Shown here piece after piece: positions 11,500-21,945 of a DNA stretch of 64,000 nucleotides; position 1 is the stretch's first letter, and every line of letters begins with the position of its first letter. Location of the stretch: contig JAVLUZ010000142.1 of NCBI GenBank assembly GCA_036768485.1, positions 4,916,049 through 4,980,048 on the forward strand, given 5' to 3'. Source of the stretch: Mermis nigrescens. Taxonomy: Eukaryota; Nematoda; Enoplea; Mermithida; Mermithidae. The notes under the pieces were generated by a model. That model was not told the origin of the DNA and searched no databases. It saw only the letters and a program-made list of their open reading frames with translations. Both the position numbers and the translations under genes were made by a program.

Positions 11500-12647
11500 T
11501 TATTCCAACTTGGTATGTGTCATCAAAGTGACACGCCCAAGTTTGAAATAAGGCCTGAAGTCCAGCTGCTTAAGCACCTGGACCGATGGATGGTCCACTC
11601 CCAGGACAAAGAAGGTTTGACCTTCTTTTTCCTCCCGTTTGTAGATTCTCCAAAGGCCAGTGCACAAACCAGGGTTCTGGTTCTGCAGTCTGGAAAACAC
11701 AGAGTCCCTGTCAGCTAAGCCAGGGAAAAACACTGTGAACTTGGTCAACTTGGGAAGTTCTGATTTGCTGCAAACGCGCAGATCAGCTCCTTCCCAAGGT
11801 GGATCGAGATTAGCTAAGGTATTCTTCAGCCAATCCAGAGTGAACTGATCTGCACATGTCATATAAAAAACGCCATGTGACAGGCCAGAAGAGTGAAACC
11901 TTGGAGGGGTCTTGCTAGTGCTTGCGACCTGATCCAAGGCTGTAGTTAAGACAGCTGTGAGTGTATCAAGCTTATCAGCTGGAATGCCGCCTTCGCTGCT
12001 GAAGTCGACAATACCAACTTTCAGTGATTCCTCAACTGCTGCTTTATAACTAGAAGGTTTTTAGACCTTTTAGCTGGCTGTGTCAGGCTAGTGGGCGTGT
12101 CATCCTTAGGATGTCGCCGCTTGGCCTGTTTGTTGGGCTTAGGAGTTGGGTGTGCAACAGCAATTGCTTGCTGTGCTCCCCCACTACTAATTGCCCTAGA
12201 TTCTGAGGGAGCTGGGTCCTCCTGAGCAGTATTCTGCCCAGTGCCCCTGCTCGAATCAGAACCTGTAACTTCGGGCAGGTTAGTGCCAGATCCCTGGAGG
12301 GCTCTGGCAGCACGAGCCTGCTTACGAAGTTTTCGTTTCTGGGCCCCAGTGAGTTGCTTGCGCAAATTTATGGAGCCCAGTTTCTCCGAAAGGTTCTCCA
12401 AAGGAGTCCCTTTCGCAGGTGTTCCAGTAGCATCGCCCTCAACTGCCACCTGGTTCCCTATGGCAACTGAGGAGCCACAAGTAGCTTGACCACCAGTGAT
12501 GCCCTGTGACAACACACCACTAGTTGGGCTGCAAGTAGCATGACCACCAACATTGCCTTGCAACGACACAGTGCTGGCTGGGTCTCCGGAGATTTTAGAA
12601 CCCTCGTCTGCCGGATACTGAGGGCCGGTCTCTAATAACTCCATCAT
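11500..12647 (-). pseudogene. ORF1 (gag-like) of the non-LTR element, one frame break
   Basis: ORF1 would run from ATG at 12,647 to the stop at 11,500. The N-terminal half (12,647-12,021) is low-complexity and rich in G, S, T and Q, with a basic stretch (AQKRKLRKQARAARAL) and another (KQAKRRHPKDD), suiting RNA binding. The C-terminal half (to 11,500) contains a globular region, DQFTLDWLKNTLANLDPPW to VLKQLDFRPYFKLG. This resembles the DUF4780-type domain I recall from such elements; no search was possible. The halves lie in different frames. Copy 2 has one extra base at the matching place (17,918-17,930) and reads straight through, so the break in this copy is at about 12,058. Confidence 0.7.
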
Positions 12648-12892
12648 GGTTATAGAACAGTGAGTTGGTTCATGGCTGACAAACTCAGCAAGTTGACAGT
12701 TAGGGTCCCAGCAGGGCCCCTAGTGATCCCTTAATGGGCTCACCCTGCCAACTTCTGACGGCCACCAACCGCCAGACATGCCCAGTAGCCACTCAAGCCC
12801 TGGGGAGCAGCTCTTAGTCTGGCCTCTCAGTTAACTTCATTGAGGCACTCAAACCCCTCCACTACGATAAAGTGGCTGCTACAATTAACCAA

Positions 12893-13260
12893 GTCGAGTT
12901 TTCAATTGGCAAATCAATAATGCGTCTGCGTTCGCGTTTTCGCGTCCTTTTTTGGTAAATAACGTCATAATTGTACTCTTGGAGCGACAAACCCATCGCA
13001 CCAAGCGCGGCGGAAATTCGAAGCATCATGGATTTTCAAAATCGAATCGGGGCGTGATCAGTGACCAGCATGAATCGGTGACCATAAATTCTAGTCGAAA
13101 CTGCTTAATCGACCGCTTAATGGCCAGCACCTCCTTTTCGATGGTGGAGTAGTTTGGATTTGGCTTTGGTCAGCGTTCATAACCTAAAAGCGATGAGACG
13201 CTCTTCTCCAGCGATTTTCTGTGCCAAAACACCTCCGACGCCATATCCACTGGCATTGAT
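12893..13260 (-). pseudogene. Ty3/Gypsy pol RNase H fragment, decayed
   Basis: Minus-strand conceptual pieces line up in order with the RNase H end of Ty3/Gypsy pol: ASGYGVGGVLAQKIAGEERL, then YSTIEKEVLAIKRSIKQF, then VTDHAPIRF, then LQEYNYDVIYQK, then GRENANADAL. At least three frame changes separate them. The first catalytic aspartate of the DAS motif is an asparagine (NAS). The fragment stops abruptly at 13,260, where Helitron-like sequence begins, and at the left near the non-LTR 5' end, so it was cut by both. No LTR was found. Confidence 0.75.
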
Positions 13261-13315
13261 ACCATCAGCTATAACATATCACATGATATATGACACCCTT
13301 TGCTACAACAAACAA

Positions 13316-13740
13316 AAAATTTTTAAAACATCAAAAATATGGTTTGACCGAAAAATTTTCAAAACATCCTAAAACATCAAAAATATGGTTTGACGAAAAA
13401 AATTTTTCAAAACATACCAAAACATCAAAAATATGGGTTTGATTAAAAAATTTTCAAAACATCCTAAAACATCAAAAATATGGTTTGACGAAAAAATTTC
13501 CCAAAACATCCCCAAAACATCAACAATATGGGTTTTATTAAAAAATTTCCAGAACACCCCAGAACATCAAAAAATATGATTATGGCTAAACAATTTTCAA
13601 AACCATTCTGTAATGTCAAAAATATGGATTTGATCAAAAAAATGGTTAAAAGCATTTTAAAAAAAATCCAAAAAAAATATGGTTTGTACCAACAATTCTA
13701 TCCCAAAAACATCAAAAGTCTGGAAAATAAAAAATAAAAA
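13316..13740. repeat. ~46-bp minisatellite (AACATCAAAAATATGG)
   Basis: Roughly nine degenerate units of about 45-48 bp carry the core AACATCAAAAATATGG and the spacer TTTGACGAAAAAATTTTC. Unit length and sequence drift gradually. The same array recurs at 15,144-15,660 in the second Helitron-like element. Confidence 0.75.
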
Positions 13741-13799
13741 ATACAAGAGACATATTAATTCCATATAGCTATCAAGGCCTAAGTTCAGCCCGGGCAACA

Positions 13800-13955
13800 T
13801 AGGAACGTAAATATGCTACAAGATAGGATACGGTATAGCATACCCAATGCTATAAGATACCTAATGCTATAACATACCCAATGCTATAAGATTATGACAC
13901 GGTATAAAGTACCCAATGCTATAACATACACAAAGCTATAAGATAGGGCACGATG
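13800..13955. repeat. short tandem repeat of GCTATAAGATA words
   Basis: Units of about 20-36 bp are built from AATGCTATAAGATA and ACCCAATGCTATAACATA. The same repeat continues at 14,705-15,085 with CTACAAGATAGGCAATGC. It is part of the Helitron-like body. Confidence 0.65.
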
Positions 13956-13964
13956 AAACACCAA

Positions 13965-14270
13965 CATTATGGAAATTTTTTGAAACATCAAAATTATGGA
14001 TTTTTAAAAAAACATCAAAATTATGGATTTTTAAAAAACATCAAAATTATGGATTTTTTAAAATAACATCAAAATTATGGATTCTTTTAAAAAAACATGG
14101 ATTTTTAAAAATATCAAATGGATTTTTTTTAAAAACATCAAAATTGTGGATTTTTTAAAAATCATCAAAATTACGGATTTTTAAAATAACACCAAAATTA
14201 TGGATTAATAAAAAAACATCAAAATTATGGATTTTTCAAGAAACATCAAAATTATGGATTTTTTTACATA
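13965..14270. repeat. ~24-bp minisatellite (ACATCAAAATTATGGATTTT)
   Basis: About twelve units of ACATCAAAATTATGGATTTT with variable A/T runs. It is probably related to the 46-bp repeat, sharing AACATCAAAA and TATGG. It lies just upstream of the Helitron 3' end. Confidence 0.75.
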
Positions 14271-14704
14271 TCAATTCCACATAGCTATATATCAGGCCTA
14301 GGTCAGCCCGGGCAACGCCGGGCGGCTCATCTAGTCTACTATATATTTTTTGAAAGTTTGTTTGTTTGTGTATGTTCGTATGTTTGTGCCAGGTTGGCTC
14401 CGGCCCAATGAAATTTGGTGGGCTGATATTTTGAGCCGAGGTCGGTCCAATGGGGGAAGGAGCTGTAGCGATCTTGAAATTTCGACCAAACGCACCCATT
14501 GGCCCTGGGCAGGGGAGCGGGTTGGCCCCTGTGCTATAAGCCTCCACAATTTCGGGAGATGGCCGATTTTGCTATTTTTTTCAAAAATTAGTTTATACTG
14601 TTTGTATAGGGATACCCCGGCCAAGAGGAGCATGCCTGGCCGCACACTATGTACATTGTTATATGTTATAGCATTGGTCGGCACTGTGAAACATCAAAAT
14701 ACGG

Positions 14705-15085
14705 GTTTAACCAAATGATGCTATAACATAGGCAATTTTATAAGATAGGCATGGTATGAGATACTATGTGCAACAAGATAAGCAATGCTATAAGATAGGA
14801 CGATTAAGATACTCTGTGCTACAGGATAGGCAATACTATAAGATAGGACGTGATATAAGACACCCATGCTACAAGATAGGCAATGCTATAAGATAGATAC
14901 CCCGTGCTACAAGATAGGCAATGCTATAAGGCAGGAAGTGATATAAGATACCCCGAGCTGCAAGATGAGCAATGTTATAAGACAGTATGGGATATAGATA
15001 CCCTGTGCTACAGATAGGCAATGCTATAAGATAGGTTTGGTATAGATACCCTGTCTGTGCCATAACATGCAGTGATATAAGATAG
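14705..15085. repeat. ~36-bp tandem repeat (CTACAAGATAGGCAATGCTA)
   Basis: About ten degenerate units carry GATACCCTGTGCTACAAGAT and AGGCAATGCTATAAGATAGG. It forms the middle of Helitron-like element 2 and matches the shorter stretch at 13,800-13,955. Confidence 0.7.
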
Positions 15086-15143
15086 GAGATTCCATCAGCT
15101 ATAGCATATCCCGTGATATATGACACCCTTTGCTACAACAAAC

Positions 15144-15660
15144 AAAAAATTTTTAAAACATCAAAAACATGGTTTGACCGAAAAAATTTTTCAAAACATC
15201 CTAAAACATCAAAAATATGGTTTGACGAAAAAAATTTTCCAAAACATCCCAAAACATCAAAAATATGGGTTTGATTAAAAAATTTTCCAAAACATCCTAA
15301 AACATCAAAAATATGGTTTGACGAAAAATTTTTCAAAGCATCCTAAAACATCAAAAATATGGTTTTGACGAAAAATTTTCCAACATCCCAAAACATCAAA
15401 AATATGGGTTTGATTAAAAAAATTTTCCAAAACATCCCAAAACATCAACAATATGGGTTTTATTAAAAAAATTTCCGAACACCCCAGAACATCAAAAATA
15501 TGATTGTAACAAGCAATTTTTCAAAACCATTCTGTAATGTCAAAAATATGGATTTGATCAAAAAAGGTTGACAAGACATTTTAAAAAAATTCAAGAAATA
15601 AAATATGGTTTGTACCAACAATTTTTTTAGAAATATCCCAAAAACATTAAAAGTCTTCAG
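15144..15660. repeat. second copy of the ~46-bp minisatellite
   Basis: The same AACATCAAAAATATGG unit as at 13,316-13,740, with about eleven units. Both arrays are preceded by TGACACCCTTTGCTACAACA and followed by TATAGCTATCAGGCCTAAG, so the whole block was duplicated, not only the repeat. Confidence 0.75.
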
Positions 15661-15929
15661 AAAATAAAAAATACAAGAGACATATTAATTCCATATAGCT
15701 ATCAGGCCTAAGTTCAGCCCGGGCAACTGCCGGGCAGCTCAGCTAGTCTCTTATAAAGCGATCAATTAATCTTTCCATACACTTCAGTAAGAAGGAGGAA
15801 AGACTAATTGGTCTGATTTAGCCAGGTAATAGGAACTACGCCCTGGCTTAGGGATAAAGATGACCTTTACTTGTCGCCTGGCTATTGGAACATAGCCAAG
15901 TGCTAGGCATCACTGATAAATATTCACTA

Positions 15930-17345
15930 GGGTCTCACCCTTCCTTCCTGCAGAAGAGCTGGAAAAATGCCATCAACCCCTGGAGTCTTGTAGGGTTCGA
16001 AGGACTTTACAGCCCAGCAGACCTTATCAGGTGTTATCACCCTGCAGGCCATAGCTTGGTCACTAAAGCCAGAAAAACTGGTTGGGCCCAATGTGTCCGG
16101 ATATGCCTCATTTCCAACTGCAAAGCTGCCAGGAAAGTGAGTGTCAAGAAGATTAAGCAGGGTTTCCCTTCGGTTGAGTGTATACTGACCCGAAGGTAGT
16201 TTTAATGAGCCAACTTCACCTACTTGTGGTTTACATAAAATGCAGCGAAGCCTAGCAGCATCCATTTTCCAATGTTGGAGCAGTAGTCACCAGCACAATT
16301 GCTTTCTAATGCGTATAAGATGCTTATACTCCTGTCGAACATTGCGGTAATCAGCCCAATCGAAATTGATTGAGATAATTTGCTTGATTCAAGCTCTCCT
16401 ACTTTCTTACGGAGGTCTTGGAGCTCCTATTCCACCAGGGAATAGGTTTGCTCTTTTCCCTCTGTAATGTACAGGGATTCTCATATGAGGATGTAAGTGC
16501 TTGCTGTACAAAGTCAACAGCACCCTCTACGTCCTCTTTTGTTGAGCAACTAGGAGCCCAAGAACCCAAGCGACTACTAAGGTGCTGCTTAAAAAGAGCC
16601 CAGTACCGTGGACCTTGGATTCCTGTACAACCTAGAAGAAAAGGAATCAGCATGTAAAGAGAAGCGTATCTGTCTGTGGTCAGATAGAGACTCCTCTTGT
16701 GAGACATGCCAGTTTCTAATACTCATTAGTGAGTCCAAGAGAACATAAGGTTAGATCAATAACCTCCTGTCTCTTTATACAACAAATGTAGGTTCACTTC
16801 CTCTATTTAATAAAATTAAATTGGTTGAGGCTAAATATTCAGCAAGTGCAGTCCCATGTTTATTGGTATCACTGCTGCCCCACAAGGTGTGGTGAGCATT
16901 GTCACACAATAATTAGTGGTATCTGCTTTTACTTGCAGTAGTCAACCAGAAAAAGCTCTACCTGGAGGTAAATGAGGAGAGTCAAAAGGCAGGTATGCTG
17001 ATGTAACAATGATGTTACGCCAGTGCCCTGCACTTTTATAACTTAACTCAACAGACACCATGTCACGGTTGCTGAATTGTTGGAGGAGCACTGGGTTAAG
17101 TTTCCGTGAGGCAAGCACCAAGCCCTTGGTCCTTTTACCACAGTCCCTACTAACACAGTATATAGTTTATCATTTAATCCACATACCTTGTTCTTATAGA
17201 TCCAAGGCTCCTGGATCAACGCTAGTTTTGTCTGCAGTTTTGCTAGGCAGCGACTAAGTACACCAGTCGCACCTTGGCTATGCTGCAAGTTGATCTGAAA
17301 TAATTCCAGTACTGATTGGGATGGGAAATTGCTAGTACCAACCAT
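15930..17345 (-). pseudogene. ORF2 remnant of copy 2 (endonuclease, RT fingers)
   Basis: The start ATG at 17,345 matches the 11,474 start of copy 1. The endonuclease opening (LELFQINLQHSQGATG, LIQEPWIYKN) is readable. The frame then breaks near 17,120 and repeatedly after. Further pieces are readable at 16,399-16,707 (SHKRSLYLTTDRY, SSKTSVRK) and 15,927-16,265 (LPSGQYTLNRRETLL, TPGVDGIFP). There is no catalytic RT core. Confidence 0.7.
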
Positions 17346-17369
17346 CGTAATCTATGTAAAAATTATGCG

Positions 17370-18490
17370 CTTATTCCAACTTGGTATGTGTCATCAAAGT
17401 GACACGCCCAAGTTTGAAATAAGGCCTGAAGTCCAACTGCTTAAGCACCTGGACCGATGGATGGTCCCTCCCAGGACAAAAAGGTTTGACATTCTTTTCC
17501 TCCCGTTTGTAGATTCTCCAAAGGCCAGTGCACAAACCAGGGTTCTGGTTCTGCAGTCTGAAGCACAGAGTCCCTGTCAGCTAAGCCAGGGAAAAACACT
17601 GTGAACTTGGTCAGCAGGAGGTTCTGATTTGCTGCAAACGCGCAGATCAGCTCCTTCCAGAATTGGATCGAGATTAGCTAAGGTATTTTTCAGCCAATCC
17701 AGAGTGAACTGATCTGCACATGTCATATAAAAAACGCCATGTGACAAGCAAGAAGAGTGAAACCTTGGAGGGGTCTTGCTAGTGCTTGTGACGATTGACT
17801 GTAGTTAAGACAGCAGTGAGTGTATCAAGCTTATCAGCTGGAATGCCGCCTTCGCTGCTGAAGTCGACAATACCAACTTTCAGTGATTCCTCAACTGCTG
17901 CTTTATAACTAGAAGGTCTTTTAGACCTTTTAGCTGGCTGAGTCAGGCTAGTGGGCGTGTCATCCTTAGGATGTCGCCGCTTGGCCTGTTTGTTGGGCTT
18001 AGAGGTTGGGTGTGCAACAGCAATTGCTTGCTGTGCTCCCCACTACAATTGCCTAGATTCTGATGGAGCTGGGTCCTCCTGAGCAGTATTCTGCCCAGTG
18101 CCCCTGCTCGAATCAGGACCTTCGGGCAGGTTAGTGCCAGATCCCTGGAGGGCTCTGGCAGCACGAGCCTGCTTACAAAGTTTTCGTTTCTGGGCCCCAC
18201 TGAGTTGCTTGCGCAAATTTATGGAGCCCAGTTTCTCCAAGGTTCTCCAAAGGAGTCCCTTTCGCAGGTGTTCCAGTAGCATCGCCCTCAGCTGCCACCT
18301 GGTTCCCTATGGCAACTGAGGAGCCACAAGTAGCTCGACCACCAGTGATGCCCTGTGACAACACACCACTAGTTGGGCTGCAAGTAGCATGACCGCCAAC
18401 ATTGCCTTGCAACAACACAGTGCTGGCTGGGTCTCAGGGATTTTGGGCCCTCGTCTGCCGGATACTGAGGGCCGGTCTCTAATAACTCCA
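17370..18490 (-). pseudogene. ORF1 remnant of copy 2
   Basis: This corresponds to ORF1 of copy 1 but is broken by several small deletions, for example around 18,235, 18,050 and 17,795. It is informative because it keeps the frame across the place where copy 1 is shifted: KRSKRPSSYKAAVEESLKVG can be read from 17,935 downward. The basic segment and the Gly/Ser/Thr-rich N-terminus are recognisable. Confidence 0.65.
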
Positions 18491-18859
18491 TCATGGTTAT
18501 AGAACAGTGAGTTGGTTCATGGCTGACAAACTCAGCAAGCTGACAGTTAGGGTCCCAGCAGGGCCCCTAGTGATCCTTAATGGGCTCACCCTGCCCAGTT
18601 CTAGCGGCCACCAACCGCCAGACATGCCCAGTAGCCCTCCAAGCCCTGGGAGCAGCTCTTAGTCTGGCCTCTCAGTTAACTTCATTGAAGTTAACTCATT
18701 TATCGTCTTTTCTAAATCATACTTTATTGTCTAGCAGACGTAGGACATTGTCAGCTTTTTATGTATCCAAGCATAAATTAGAGAAGATAATCATAGGGCA
18801 TAAAAACGACCATCGCCTTTTCAATTTTCTCATCTTAGGAACTAAATTATAGCACATGT

Positions 18860-19895
18860 AATACATTTTTGGGAAGCGTCCGCTCAATTATGCGGATGCG
18901 CTACAACAACGCTCTCTTGATATGTCTCAGCTTTGAAGACTATTTGCAAAAAATCAGAGTAAAGCTCTTTTCCCGTCAAATTACGCACATGTTCCCATTT
19001 TAGAACGTTGGCTACTTAATTGTGCATTTTCCCACATTTTAAATGCTCATGTATTTTACTTAGAACATATATAAGATTGAAGCGATGAGTGTGATTTTAG
19101 GAATTTGAAAGGTTATGGTACCAAGAAACGTTGGAAAACTAGGAAGCTTCAGCAGACACGTAAATCTATTTTCTATTCTGATTTTCCATGCGTGCTTGAT
19201 ACCAGTTAATAAAGTCATAACATAAGTCAAAAACTGTAATATTATGCTAAATGTCATTTAGTCTTTCAGGATTTTAGAAATTTGTCGATTGCTTATGTAT
19301 ATGATGCTGAGCTCATAGCTGTGCTCCCCGAATTTCTTTACACTGCGTCCGCATGAGCAATATCAGAAAACAACAATCAAAAATCATTTAATACTCGAAA
19401 TGGGAAGACATACTGCATTACGTAGTCGTTTCGACACATTTCATAATATTTTCAACAGATAAAATATTCCTGTGAATAAGAGCGACTCATAGTATCGTAC
19501 GTTTTAGCGATTCACACACATTTTATTCAGCGATTTTAATTGCTTATCAAGCTTACACACAAAGTTTCGTAAGTTGTTAACATACTTCTGAGATTCTGAA
19601 AAATGTTAAAAATTATTTGGTAAAAGTTTACACAGTGCAAGTTCTAGAAATTAGAACAAATTTTAATTTGTGCACTAAATTTATTAAAATTTGCCGCTGA
19701 GCCTCAAAAAAATGTGTATCATAAAAAGGCTGTAAAGTTATCAAAGCTAAAGCAATTTTTGCCAAAGAACATAGGTTTATTTGCAGAAAAAAAGCTTAAA
19801 CTTTGCCTGAAAATTGTTAGAAACCAAAGAGCTCGATTGCTATGTATCTACTCGTACATGCAGATTCAAGTATAGAATTCTAACTAATTCACGTA
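18860..19895. other. unique-looking AT-rich DNA of block A
   Basis: No exon, RNA gene or repeat recognised. It is matched by 40,100-41,150 in block B. The 65-codon frame at 19,060-19,257 is broken in the other copy, so it is unlikely to be coding. Confidence 0.5.
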
Positions 19896-19898
19896 CTT

Positions 19899-20880
19899 AT
19901 AGTATACTTGGGTACTCCCAACATGTGTCTACCCCCCTACATTTCAAACCTCCTGTTTTGTGCGGTTTTTTTAAGAGATAATAAAAAAATTCGATGCCGG
20001 AATTATTTTATTTTTACACTCTAAGCAGGTATGTAATGAGCGTGTTAATACGTTTTTTGTCCCTTTCTTGTTCGACAGCTTCCTTTTAGAAGTCGGTATG
20101 AATTGAATAGAATAGTAAAGTACTCCATAAGGGGTACACCTCACAGCAAATTGTGTCTATATACATCAATATTGAGTTCTTTTTGGCAGGTGTAAAGTCA
20201 AATATCTAGTTGCTCAAGTTTTCTGTTTTGTTTTTCCTGTCAACTTCTTCGGTTATGAGTCTGGACATGATCACAAGTCTAAAAACATACCAGGGTCAAA
20301 CGTCATATGTCAGGTGAGCGTGTTTGTTTACATTCAACAGTGGCGTAAAGTGGTTTACATCTAATGTTTATTTGTCTGCAGACCATTGTAGTGTAGTTTT
20401 TTTATTAATATTAATTGTTTTTTTTACGAGTCTGATTTATTAGTTTCTCAATACCCAGTAGTTCTGTTAAGTTTACGCTTTTTTAATTTATTGTTAATGC
20501 GTTGAGTTTACAATAAAAAATATATTCATGTATTTTGTGTAAAGCTTACACTCAAAATGAGTTTTAGTTTCAGAACCTTGCAAAAGCTTAATTTTTTCAA
20601 AGTGTTCCGTGTATTGTCAGGATTACGAATCCTAGAGTAAGTGTTCTCAGCACCCAGTAGTTGTGTAAACTTTATGGAAAACATTTGATCTCTTTAGGTT
20701 GTCTTGTCCAACAAAGATAATGAATACACTATTGTTAATAAACATATTTTTCCCGCGTTATGGGACTGCTGTCATTATTGTGGCATGTTTCCGTATGTGT
20801 TTACTGACGGTTACTCAAAACATAAGTAGGATACTAGCGAGAGAAAAATCCTCCGATTGAACAAAACAGACTATTATGCT
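19899..20880. repeat. single arm of the GTGTAAA foldback family
   Basis: It opens with TATACTTGGGTACTCCCAAC, closely matching the terminal repeat of the giant element at 25,942, then a GTGCGGTTTTTTT stretch. Inner words are shared with the giant element: GTGTAAAGCTTACAC, GTAAAGTGGTTTACATC and CTGCAGACCATTGTAGTG, the last the inverse of CTACAATGGTCTGAGGAC at about 29,377. No matching right terminal repeat was found, so this is a truncated or solo-arm copy. The block-B copy is 41,150-42,140. Confidence 0.55.
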
Positions 20881-21945
20881 TGGAATACAGCATCATAGTC
20901 GACATAAAAGGACACGTAGAAAAGTTAGTTATGTATGCCTCTTAAACATGTAAAAATCTACTAAGAATTAGACCTCCGCTAAAAAAACGCAAAAAACGAA
21001 GTACGTATATCCTGCGGCCTGCACAAGGGAGTTGCACCTTCAACGTGAAAATAAATAACATGAACAGCTTAATCCTGAAAAAGCAATCACTAATGAAAAA
21101 CGACATAAAGTGCATTCTATCGCTAGCATGTCACGCATTGCTATGGGGCGCCAATTAACGAGATGGTGTGATTGTCGTAATTCCTTTACAAAACCATTGT
21201 CGATTAAGTAGATATTGGTTATTTGAAAGAGTTTTTTGGTATTGATAAGAAGCATAATCGATTATTAAAAGACATCGCCTTCGAGTCAGTGAACAATATT
21301 TAGTGAAGGCACGCTTTTTTCATAAGCCGCAAAATATACAATGTTTTTTTACGTTTTTAGCGGAATTATAATTTTTACTAGATTCTTACAAGTTTCACGA
21401 AAAAATCCTCCTGTTATGCCCTAAATGATGCGCGATTCCAAGTATATCCGTCTTATCTCTTCCATCGGAGTATTTTTCTAGTAGAAATTTATTGCAGGAG
21501 ACTTATAAAAGTATGCTAGAGCTCTAAACAGAAGTAATGCATCCAGGTTACTGAAGAGCACTAACCGGGTTACATATAGGTACTACTGTTTAATAGGTTT
21601 CGTTCTATTTCCAGGAATTTAACATTTTTGAACTCCTTAGAACCAACGTTCTCAAACGAGAATAAAATTACAGATTCAACTTTCGATGGACATCTAAACA
21701 AAAAAAAACACAAAAAATGATCAGAAGACATATGAAAACATGATCGCATGACATTATGGTTCAAATCTTCAAACATAGATCAGCAATAAGATAATTTCTG
21801 AAAATGGCAAATTTTCGGCATTTCTGTGAAATTGGAGGCAGTAAATTTATAGTATCTTTCATTTAAGGGAAAAGTAAAATCCGGAAATGAAACGGAAACG
21901 GAAACGATGGGTAAAAAACGGAAACGGAAACGTATAATATTTGGC
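20881..21945. other. no gene seen; block A unique DNA
   Basis: AT-rich with no supportable exon. A short run of GGAAACGGAAACGG words starts at about 21,888 and leads into the satellite. Matched by 42,140-43,230 in block B. Confidence 0.45.

Larger units (their letters stand above)
7756..12890 (-). mobile_element. LOA/I-like non-LTR retrotransposon, nearly full length, inactive
   Basis: On the minus strand this holds a 5' region, ORF1 (12,647-11,500) and ORF2 (11,474-7,843) with apurinic-type endonuclease, reverse transcriptase, RNase H and a C-terminal zinc-knuckle-like region. The 3' end appears to be a short tail at 7,756, where TGATAG is repeated (TATCAC on the element strand). RT motif A reads FLDIEGAFDN, which I associate with the LOA clade; an RNase H domain also fits the wider I group. 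ORF1 carries a single-base frame break and ORF2 a frame break inside RT, so the copy cannot be autonomous. No target duplication was identified. A damaged relative lies at 15,747-18,690. Confidence 0.8.
13261..14334 (+). mobile_element. Helitron-like element 1, 5' end not resolved
   Basis: The 3' end is diagnostic for Helitrons. A GC hairpin (GCCCGG at 14,306-14,311 pairing with CCGGGC at 14,318-14,323) is followed about 7 bp later by CTAG at 14,331-14,334 and then T. A second, broken end of the same kind (CAGCCCGGGCAAC) lies at about 13,786-13,798. The body is non-coding and made of short tandem repeats. The 5' boundary abuts the Gypsy remnant and has no clear TC start. Confidence 0.65.
14335..15746 (+). 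mobile_element. Helitron-like element 2, complete non-autonomous copy
   Basis: It starts TCTACTATATA at 14,335, directly after the CTAG of element 1, and ends CAGCTAG at 15,746 after the hairpin CCCGGGCAACTGCCGGG. It is 1,412 bp long. TC start, subterminal hairpin, CTAG end and insertion between A and T are the Helitron rules. The base after it is T, and the intact relative of the flanking retrotransposon reads A|T at 9,840/9,841. The body has no helicase or Rep gene, so movement would need an enzyme from elsewhere. It shares 15,088-15,727 with 13,262-13,798 of element 1. Confidence 0.7.
15747..18690 (-). mobile_element. non-LTR retrotransposon copy 2, 3' half missing
   Basis: This matches 9,841-12,835 of the first element base for base over long stretches, including the 5' region, ORF1 and the endonuclease plus part of RT of ORF2. 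It has many small deletions. The match begins exactly at the T that follows the Helitron CTAG, so the RT catalytic region, RNase H and 3' end are absent. Non-LTR copies normally lose their 5' end, so this truncation is due to the Helitron or a later rearrangement. The right end runs into block A at about 18,690-18,705. Confidence 0.8.

Noticed and set aside
13316..15660. CRISPR-like regularly spaced repeats
   Set aside because: Units are degenerate and directly tandem, without unique spacers or cas genes, in a eukaryotic Helitron-like element. They are minisatellites.
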